From positions 124,001 to 188,000 of the forward strand of contig NZ_OKQO01000001.1 in NCBI RefSeq assembly GCF_900289145.1: 64,000 nt of DNA, written 5' to 3'. Below the pieces are notes generated by a model. The model was not told the origin of the DNA. It did no database searches and saw only the letters and a list, made by a program, of their open reading frames with translations. Shown here piece by piece: positions 19,198-25,741 of this stretch. Numbering within the stretch: the first letter of the stretch is position 1; every line of letters starts with the position of its first letter. Origin of the DNA: Neobittarella massiliensis (ex Bilen et al. 2018) (GTDB taxonomy: Bacteria; Bacillota; Clostridia; Oscillospirales; Ruminococcaceae). A program made the position numbers and the translations under genes.

Positions 19198-20595
19198 TTA
19201 TAGTATCCCGGCAAGAGTCATCTTATAACCAGATAGTGCCTGCGTGTAACTCTGGGCGTTTTTGCCGATCTTTTGCGGGTCATAGTCGCACATGCTAAAG
19301 ATACCGGCGTAGTATACCACAACTTTTTCTAAGTTTGCCCGCAAAAAGTCCATCGGCTCCTGCTTCCAGCGAATAACAGAATGGCCGTCGACAACGGCGT
19401 TTTCCATCAGCGCCTGCAATCCGTAAACCAGTGGGGCAATAAAACCGTCGGGGCTCAGTGTCTCAACCGTTTTGGCGGTAAACGGCGCCTTTTTTTCACG
19501 GCGGTTTTCATTTAATCTCTTTACCGCAGTAATACGGCCATAACTCCCACCGGCAAAATTGTAAAATTTGGGAAACATCTCATAAATGTAATCGTATAGT
19601 TTCGGGAGCTGGACGGCAACTTCAAAGGCAGACAAAACCTCCGGGTTGTACAGCTCTCGCCTGTAGTCACTGTCTACCTCCAGAGTAACTTCAGGCGAGC
19701 TCATCAGCCGCTCAAACTGGCTCAGACAACTGCCCTTAGCCGAATATATTTTTTGCGGAGATACGGGCTCAACGGTTCTGCCGTCGCAATCTCTCACCGG
19801 GTTGATCAAACTCAGCGGAATCCAGGCCAGTGCAACGAGGTCCTGCACCTTCACTTCACCACCGTCGTTTGTCTTCCACTCAATTCGGCGGTTCACGTCG
19901 GCATCATAGCTCTCCATCAGGCTTTTCAGGGTATCAAAATACCCGCGCTGGTTGGCCTTGGCCGATACCTGCAGCTGCACATTGTTATTTCGCGCCGCGC
20001 AAATTTCAAGCAGGTCGCTCTTGAATGATTCCACACAGCCGCCGTCCTCTGCGTCCCGGGGAACCAGTAGCTCAATAGGTACGAAAAAGTTTAGCGCATC
20101 ATTATCGGGTTCTCGGCGCAACATATCCAGGTACTCGTCAATAATGTCGCGGTTTTTTTGCCACAGCTCTTTAAACGCATCCCAGGTTTTGGTGTTTCGG
20201 GGTAAAGGGATTCCTTTATGCTGCATGGCTCTATTTAATATATACAGGCCAATTGCCAACGTATTGTGGCCGCCATCTAAAATCCCTTCTATTTCAGGGC
20301 TCTCCGGGGTGATCCTTATGCGATTTCTCTCCAGCCGATCGTACCGCGAAGACGCCAACAAAACACCTTTGGTCTTGAATGGAAATACCCGAGGGTCATT
20401 TTCAATAGATTCCTGTATGGCATCGGTAACCGGTCCGGTTTTTGCAGAGCGCGGATTGGCCTCTAGGTCCAGCGCGTCGATAATAGAAATTAAAAATCTG
20501 GCTCTGGTAAGACCGACAATCTTGGTGATCTCGCCAACCGTCTGTTCCCCCGAACAATCGAACTTGATAATAATACTCGGCTTTTTGATAGGCAT
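19198..20595 (-). CDS. AIPR-like protein (abortive-infection/phage-resistance family)
   Basis: 465 residues, no membrane segment or signal peptide. A middle block FPFKTKGVLLAS then GILDGGHNTLAI (104-115) resembles the NNGI ... IVNGGQTT signature of AIPR proteins. A later ARNNNVQLQV resembles the N-x-Q-N-x-V part of the same family. AIPR members are linked to phage abortive infection, but the mechanism is not established. Base composition and codon choice are visibly more AT-rich than in neighbouring genes, which suggests transfer. It stands alone between tRNA-Ser and a MATE gene, with no partner methylase or nuclease. The ribosome binding site is aaaggagaga. DGQHR-type relatives are an alternative reading. 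Confidence 0.5.
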   Translation of the reverse strand: MPIKKPSIIIKFDCSGEQTVGEITKIVGLTRARFLISIIDALDLEANPRSAKTGPVTDAIQESIENDPRVFPFKTKGVLLASSRYDRLERNRIRITPESPEIEGILDGGHNTLAIGLYILNRAMQHKGIPLPRNTKTWDAFKELWQKNRDIIDEYLDMLRREPDNDALNFFVPIELLVPRDAEDGGCVESFKSDLLEICAARNNNVQLQVSAKANQRGYFDTLKSLMESYDADVNRRIEWKTNDGGEVKVQDLVALAWIPLSLINPVRDCDGRTVEPVSPQKIYSAKGSCLSQFERLMSSPEVTLEVDSDYRRELYNPEVLSAFEVAVQLPKLYDYIYEMFPKFYNFAGGSYGRITAVKRLNENRREKKAPFTAKTVETLSPDGFIAPLVYGLQALMENAVVDGHSVIRWKQEPMDFLRANLEKVVVYYAGIFSMCDYDPQKIGKNAQSYTQALSGYKMTLAGIL

Positions 20596-20630
20596 TTGTC
20601 TCTCCTTTTCCCAGGTGGAACGCCCCGAAA

Positions 20631-20767
20631 ATAAAAAGGGCTAACACACAGGTTAGCCCTCGAAAATCGTACAACGCAATTATTTCCAGAGCCTGTCCAG
20701 GCATATATTTTTCCGTCCGCTGTCCAGCAGACAAGTACACTTTAACACATGGGAATAATCTTGTAAA
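20631..20767 (-). promoter_or_regulatory. Promoter and structured leader with intrinsic terminator ahead of the AIPR-like gene
   Basis: On the minus strand TTTACA and TAAAGT (spacer 17; 20739-20767) are followed by two hairpins sharing the same apical sequence ctggacag: one at 20715-20732 and one at 20691-20702. Then comes a true intrinsic terminator (gggctaac / gttagccc then ttttt) at 20631-20660, still upstream of the ribosome binding site. The arrangement is that of a termination-controlled leader or a small RNA with its own terminator. I do not recognise it as a known riboswitch class. Confidence 0.55.
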
Positions 20768-20825
20768 GTATATATAAAATTTTATAGAGATAGTTTGATT
20801 TGAGTATATTATGTCAGGAGTTATT

Positions 20826-22223
20826 TTACTCTGCCGCTATACGAACCTGGTCCGGGGCGGTTTCGCGTTTGGCCTCTCTCTTTTTAAGCACCCGTTTCAT
20901 GGCCAGCAAATACACGATCATAGACACCAGCGGCCCAAAAAAGTCCGAGATCGGCTCGGCATAAAAAGCCGCCTGTGCCCCCCATATAACGGGCAGCGCA
21001 AACAGGGCGGCAAAATACACCAGCTTGCGCCAAAACGAGAGCGGCAGCGAAAAGCGCACCTGCCCAATGGCCGTAAACCCATCGACGATCTCGTACTGAA
21101 TACCCAGCGGCAAAAGTGATAGCGTACATACGCGAATAGCCCACAGTGCTTTTTGTGCCACAGCCGCATCGCTGGTAAACAGCCGTACAAACCACTGTCC
21201 GCACAGCCAAGCTACCGCCGTCATGCACACCGTATAGGTCAGGCACAGTAAAAATATCTTGCGCTGTGCTGCTCGCACCCGGTCTATCTGCTGTGCCCCG
21301 TAGTTGTAGCTCAAAATGGCCTGGGTGCCGCCACTGATCCCGCTCAAAGGCATGGTCACCACCAGCATAAAACTCTGGGCGATGGTGGCACAGGTCACCA
21401 AAACATCCCCCTGTACCGCGCCCCCATACCGCTGCAAAACTGTATTCATGGCAATGATCATCATGTTGTCCACAGCAATAATAGCAAACGGCGTAAGGCC
21501 GATGACGAGCACCCGCCGTATCACCTGCCAGCTGTACCCGCCAAAGCTGATAGATACCATCGGCCGCTGTCCAAACAAAAAGGCAAGCACAAAACAGCAG
21601 CTGGCCAGCTGCGACAAAACGGTGGCGATCGCCGCTCCGGCCACCCCCATATCCAGGGCAAAAATAAAGATCGGGTCTAAAACGATATTTAATACGGCGC
21701 CCAATATCACCGCGCACATGGCGATCTTGGCGAAACCCTGACAGATGATGAACTGGCTCATACCGGTGGCCAGCAGAGCAAACAGCGTGCCGGCAATATA
21801 CACTGAAAAATAGCTGTCGGCATAGGGGATCGTCGCCTTGCTGGCGCCAAAAAACAGCAGCATCGGCCGCTTTACCAAAAACAGCACCGCCACAAGTACC
21901 AGCGAGAGCACACACAGCATCATAAAGCAGTTGGCGAGTATCGCCTTGGCTTTAGCCTGTTTTCCCTCACCCAGCCGAATGCTCATCAGCGGGGCACCGC
22001 CAATGCCCACCAGCGAGGCCACCGACCCGATCATGGTGATCACCGGGCCGCACACACCCACCCCGGCCAGGGCCAGCTCTCCCACTCCGGCAATGTTGCC
22101 GATGTACATGCGGTCGACGATGCTGTATAAAACGTTGACGAACTGCGCCAGCATACTGGGCAGCGCAATGCGCAGCACCAGCTTGCCGATGGGGTCTTTG
22201 CCAAGATCATTTTCCTGTCGCAT
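20826..22223 (-). CDS. MATE-family efflux transporter
   Basis: 465 residues, about 12 helices. The start, IGKLVLRIALPSMLAQFVNVLYSIVDRMYIGNI, is typical of the DinF/NorM-like MATE branch common in Clostridia, and the second repeat begins at ITVIGLTPFAII-like sequence (VLVIGLTPFAIIAVDNMMI). It probably exports organic cations with sodium or proton coupling. The stop is followed by about 160 bases before the terminator-like hairpin at 20631-20660, with an independent promoter between. The ribosome binding site is agaggt. Confidence 0.92.
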   Translation of the reverse strand: MRQENDLGKDPIGKLVLRIALPSMLAQFVNVLYSIVDRMYIGNIAGVGELALAGVGVCGPVITMIGSVASLVGIGGAPLMSIRLGEGKQAKAKAILANCFMMLCVLSLVLVAVLFLVKRPMLLFFGASKATIPYADSYFSVYIAGTLFALLATGMSQFIICQGFAKIAMCAVILGAVLNIVLDPIFIFALDMGVAGAAIATVLSQLASCCFVLAFLFGQRPMVSISFGGYSWQVIRRVLVIGLTPFAIIAVDNMMIIAMNTVLQRYGGAVQGDVLVTCATIAQSFMLVVTMPLSGISGGTQAILSYNYGAQQIDRVRAAQRKIFLLCLTYTVCMTAVAWLCGQWFVRLFTSDAAVAQKALWAIRVCTLSLLPLGIQYEIVDGFTAIGQVRFSLPLSFWRKLVYFAALFALPVIWGAQAAFYAEPISDFFGPLVSMIVYLLAMKRVLKKREAKRETAPDQVRIAAE

Positions 22224-22454
22224 AACTACCTCTTCTACCGTCTGAATTGCAGCTTATCTCAATACGCGCTTTATATTATACGAACTTATTAAAAAAACAC
22301 AAGAAAAACTTTTTATCGATATAAAATCGTGCGCTACAGACCCCGTGCAGTGCACAATAAACAGCAAGCAGAAAACAGCACTCGCTTTTTTACATGCCGG
22401 TCCACAGCGCGGCTGCGGTAATTTTACCCGCGTAAAAACATTACGCTGTCAATC

Positions 22455-22491
22455 AAAAAAGAGACATCGCCAAGTGCGACGTCTCTTTTTT
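22455..22491. terminator. Intrinsic terminator, A/T runs on both sides
   Basis: The arms aaaaaagagac and gtctctttttt enclose a smaller paired segment. It directly follows the minus-strand gene at 22500. The stretch 22224-22454 between it and the MATE start holds no gene that I can support. Confidence 0.8.
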
Positions 22492-22499
22492 AGTTGAGC

Positions 22500-23258
22500 T
22501 TATGCATGCACCTGGCCGGGGCAGACTTTCTGCCCGAAGTGCCGTACCTGCTCGGCCAGGTCCGCACCATTTTCGCGCATCTGCGGCAGGCGGCGGGCAT
22601 TGGCGCCCGATGGGTGGGGCAGCCCCCGCAGGCAGGTGATGTTGGTGCGCCCCAACTCGCCGATGATGCGCTGGGCTTCTTCCTCCACTACTTTGCCCAG
22701 GGGAATGAGCAGCACCGGCTCGCGGTACACATTGAGCTCGGCGGTAAAAAATGCATCTAGGTATTTTTTCAGCAGCGGTTGGCGCATAGAAGGGTTGTAT
22801 CCGGTATAGTTTTTTCCCCGTACAAATACCGGGTAGGGCAGCAGCGAAGTAGTGTGCAGCAGCCCATCTACACAGGTAAACAGTTGTGCACAGCTTTCCA
22901 GCGCCAAAATGTCCTGCAGGCCGATCTCGTCGAGCATGTGTATCAGGTTGGTGCGCATAGTACCGGCAAAGCGCGCCTCTTTTTTACAGGCTTTTAAGAT
23001 CTCCTCCTGGGGCCAGTTTTCAGCCAATCCCTGCCTGGCGGTGCGAAAGGCGATCTCGGTCTGGGTCCAGCCGGGGCATATGCCCACGATGACGATCTTG
23101 GCGCTGGGGTTTTGGTAGGCGTTGTGGGGTGCGTAATAGATCTCTACCTGGCCGCTGCGCTCCAGCAAAAAGGTCTCGGTCAAAAGCTCTTTTTTAGTTA
23201 AAATTCGCCCCAAAGGCAAGTTTTTGATGGCGTTTTCATAGTTTGTTAACATATTCAT
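22500..23258 (-). CDS. Uracil-DNA glycosylase superfamily protein
   Basis: 252 residues. The N-terminal KIVIVGICPGWTQTE has the G-x-x-PG catalytic loop, and near the C-terminus GLPHPSGANARR carries the H-P-S DNA-clamp motif. This pairing defines the uracil-DNA glycosylase fold (base excision of uracil, or a related base-modifying role). The subfamily is not one of the classic Ung types. The start at MNMLTNYENA follows gtgggagacc; the frame is open 19 codons further but without a ribosome binding site. Confidence 0.72.
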   Translation of the reverse strand: MNMLTNYENAIKNLPLGRILTKKELLTETFLLERSGQVEIYYAPHNAYQNPSAKIVIVGICPGWTQTEIAFRTARQGLAENWPQEEILKACKKEARFAGTMRTNLIHMLDEIGLQDILALESCAQLFTCVDGLLHTTSLLPYPVFVRGKNYTGYNPSMRQPLLKKYLDAFFTAELNVYREPVLLIPLGKVVEEEAQRIIGELGRTNITCLRGLPHPSGANARRLPQMRENGADLAEQVRHFGQKVCPGQVHA

Positions 23259-23364
23259 TGGGCGGTCTCCCACTTTTAAATGGCTGTACAGCACGGCGCC
23301 TAACGGCAGCTGCATATTCTTTTTGACTTCTGTATCCCATTATAGCACACATGAATGGCTCAGG

Positions 23365-23426
23365 TTGACAGACTTGTAGGTGCACTTTATAATATACAAT
23401 ATTCGTATAGTTTGTTGCGCGCAACA
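23365..23426 (+). promoter_or_regulatory. Consensus promoter plus palindromic operator of the DUF2871 gene
   Basis: A perfect TTGACA-17-TATAAT promoter (23365-23393) is followed, about 20 bases on, by a perfect 14-bp palindrome tgttgcgcgcaaca (23413-23426). The palindrome lies at the start of the transcript and is well placed as a repressor site. A small hairpin, ttctggc/gccagaa, follows before the ribosome binding site. Confidence 0.75.
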
Positions 23427-23462
23427 TTTTTTTCTGGCCCCGCCAGAAATGGAGGTCTAACT

Positions 23463-23888
23463 GTGAAAAAATACATCAATACCGCTTTTATTTATGCTGT
23501 AGCCGGGCTGGCCAGCGGCGTATTTTACCGGGAATTCACCAAGTTTTCCGGCTTTTCCGGCCGCACGGCACTGTCGTTTGTGCACCTGCATCTGCTGGTG
23601 CTGGGGATGTTGCTATTTCTGTTGGTGGCACTGTTTGTCGCCAGCACGGATGTTTCCCAACAAAAGGGCTTGGCGCTGTTTTACCGGCTCTACAACATCG
23701 GTCGGCCACTGACGGCGGTCACGCTCCTCGGGCGGGGTGTGGTGCAGGTGCGGGGTGTTGCCTTATCCAAGGTTTTTGATGCGGCACTTTCAGGGGTGGC
23801 GGGTATCGGCCACATCTTGTTGGGCACGGGTCTGGTACTGCTGTTTTGCTGCCTGCGCCGCAGCAGTTCCGCCCATCTCACCGTATAA
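23463..23888 (+). CDS. DUF2871-family small membrane protein
   Basis: 141 residues, GTG start after ggaggtctaact. Four hydrophobic segments. The opening INTAFIYAVAGLASGVFYRE then FTKF and LSFVHLHLLVLGMLLFL is characteristic of DUF2871 proteins of Firmicutes. The His-x-His in the second helix (VHLHL) recalls haem- or metal-liganding membrane proteins, but no function is established. It is a single-gene unit with a very strong promoter and terminator. Confidence 0.85.
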   Translation: MKKYINTAFIYAVAGLASGVFYREFTKFSGFSGRTALSFVHLHLLVLGMLLFLLVALFVASTDVSQQKGLALFYRLYNIGRPLTAVTLLGRGVVQVRGVALSKVFDAALSGVAGIGHILLGTGLVLLFCCLRRSSSAHLTV

Positions 23889-23900
23889 ATACGGCAATAA

Positions 23901-23933
23901 AAAGAGAGCACTGCCCCATGCAGTGCTCTCTTT
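23901..23933. terminator. Bidirectional intrinsic terminator
   Basis: The 14-bp stem aaagagagcactgc with its complement and a five-base loop lies between two converging genes, with T-rich sequence on both sides. Confidence 0.85.
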
Positions 23934-23952
23934 ACTATTTTTTAAAGTCTCT

Positions 23953-25425
23953 CTACAGACCGGCCTCTTTGGCGGCCTGCGGCACCCACTCCGGTACCGG
24001 GGGCTTTACCTCGGCGGGGATGGGGCACTTGTACTCGCCGCCAGTCACTGCCTGCAGCTCTGCTTTGGCCTTGTCGCAGATAGACGGGTCTTGCAGCACT
24101 TTGATGGCCGACAGCGCCAAGATCTCACCGGCATTCTCCACCGCCTTTTGACCGATAGAAGAGCAGGTCTGGCCGGAGATCTGCCAGGTGTGGCCGGGGG
24201 TACCCAAAGCCATACCGGCGATCATGGCCTGGGCTGTGGGCACTACATAGCTGACATCGCCCACGTCGGTAGAGCCGGGGGCGCACATGTCGGTGATGAC
24301 CAGCGGCTCGATCTCGGTAGAGAGCCCCTGCGCCTGTAGCTGGGCGCCTTTTTCAGGTCCGAATTTTTTGACCAGCAACTGGGCGGTTTTCTGCTTAACA
24401 TCTTCGGGCAGAGTCTTGCCAAAAGCGGCTGCCAGGTCGAAGTCTTTCTGGTCAAAGGCGGGCGCGCCAACTTCCTCCATAGCGCTGTAGAGCAGCTCGG
24501 TCAGCGTGTGGTTGGGTATGTAGTTGCTCACACCGGTACGCAGGTACCAACTGGTCTCGGTGCCGCAGATGAGCGCCGCGCCGCGGGCGATATCTTTCAC
24601 CCGCTCCACGATCTCGCGCACCTGTTCGATCTTGGGTGCGCGGATAAAGTAGCTGAGCGTGGCATGGTCCTGTACCACATTGGGCGAGCTGCCGCCCACA
24701 TCCAGATAGGCATAGTGCAGCCGGGCATCGGGGATCACGTGCTCGCGCAGGTAGTTTACGCCCACATTCATGATCTCGCAGCTGTCTAGCGCACTGCGGC
24801 CGTCGTGGGGGGCAGCGGCGGCATGCGCAGTGCGGCCCTTAAACGAAAATACCATGTTGATATTCGCCTGGCAGCTCACGCCCCAGGCGGCATTGTTGTC
24901 AAATGGGTGCCAGGTGAACACCGCGTCTACGCCGTCAAAACAGCCGTAGCGGGTCATAAAGGTCTTGCCGTAACCGGTCTCTTCAGCTGGGCAGCCAAAC
25001 AGTTTCACGGTACCGCTGCAGCCGGTGGCGTCCAAATAATCTTTCACTGCAACTGCCGCAGCAAAAGCGCCGGCGCCCAGTGCGCTGTGGCCGCAGCCGT
25101 GGCCGTTTTCGTTGTCGGGAGTAGGCGTTTTTACCGGGCAGGCAGCCTCCTGGCCCAGCTGCGACAAGGCGTCGAACTCGGCCAAAATGCCAATTACTGG
25201 TTTGCCGCTGCCATAGGTGCCGATAAAGGCGGTGGGGATCTCGGCCACACCGCTCTCAACGGTAAACCCGGCCTCTTTTAAAGACCGGCAAAAAGCAGCG
25301 GCCGATTTTACTTCTTCATATCCAAGTTCGGCAGCCTCCCACACAGCTTTTTGCAGCTCCCAAATAGACGCCTGGTGTTTGGCAACTGCGTCTTTGACAA
25401 AATTCTTCTCGTTCAAAGGTAGCAT
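23953..25425 (-). CDS. M20-family aminobenzoyl-glutamate-utilisation-type peptidase (AbgB-like)
   Basis: 490 residues, longer than the M20D amidohydrolase at 7007. Metal-binding segments are NGHGCGHSALGAGA and the catalytic pair in CPAEETGYGK. The dimerisation insert with GRTAHAAAAPHDGRSALD is typical of AbgB, which cleaves p-aminobenzoyl-glutamate, and of related peptidases. The actual substrate is open. The ATG at 25425 directly touches ggagg, too close for normal initiation. A TTG three codons later (25416) has ideal spacing and may be the true start. No AbgT transporter is adjacent. Confidence 0.85.
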   Translation of the reverse strand: MLPLNEKNFVKDAVAKHQASIWELQKAVWEAAELGYEEVKSAAAFCRSLKEAGFTVESGVAEIPTAFIGTYGSGKPVIGILAEFDALSQLGQEAACPVKTPTPDNENGHGCGHSALGAGAFAAAVAVKDYLDATGCSGTVKLFGCPAEETGYGKTFMTRYGCFDGVDAVFTWHPFDNNAAWGVSCQANINMVFSFKGRTAHAAAAPHDGRSALDSCEIMNVGVNYLREHVIPDARLHYAYLDVGGSSPNVVQDHATLSYFIRAPKIEQVREIVERVKDIARGAALICGTETSWYLRTGVSNYIPNHTLTELLYSAMEEVGAPAFDQKDFDLAAAFGKTLPEDVKQKTAQLLVKKFGPEKGAQLQAQGLSTEIEPLVITDMCAPGSTDVGDVSYVVPTAQAMIAGMALGTPGHTWQISGQTCSSIGQKAVENAGEILALSAIKVLQDPSICDKAKAELQAVTGGEYKCPIPAEVKPPVPEWVPQAAKEAGL

Positions 25426-25663
25426 CCTCCTTATTGTGTCTGCACACTATATAAAAAGCAGACTCTTTTCTTTTAGTGTAACACAGTCTGACAGCGGTGC
25501 AAGTAGATGGAGGCGCGAGTCTAAAAAGATTGGAGTTTTTTCTAAAACTTCTCGCTGTATTTTGCCTCTTTGCCTACAGAAAAAGCGGTTTATTCTGTGG
25601 GGTATCGGCATAGTGCGCAGCTTCTATCTGGCAATTACAGGCGGGTATAGTGCACGAAACAGG

Positions 25664-25701
25664 GTAGAGGGGCCGAAACACGATCGTTTCGGCCCCTCTA
25701 C
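25664..25701. repeat. Long inverted repeat downstream of the P-type ATPase
   Basis: The arms gtagaggggccgaaac and its exact complement surround acgatc, giving a 38-base hairpin. Neither strand has a clear T run, so it may be an RNA-end-stabilising structure rather than a classic terminator for the minus-strand operon. Confidence 0.6.
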
Positions 25702-25741
25702 TTACACAAAATACGGCATTGATAGCATGGATATCTAGAAG

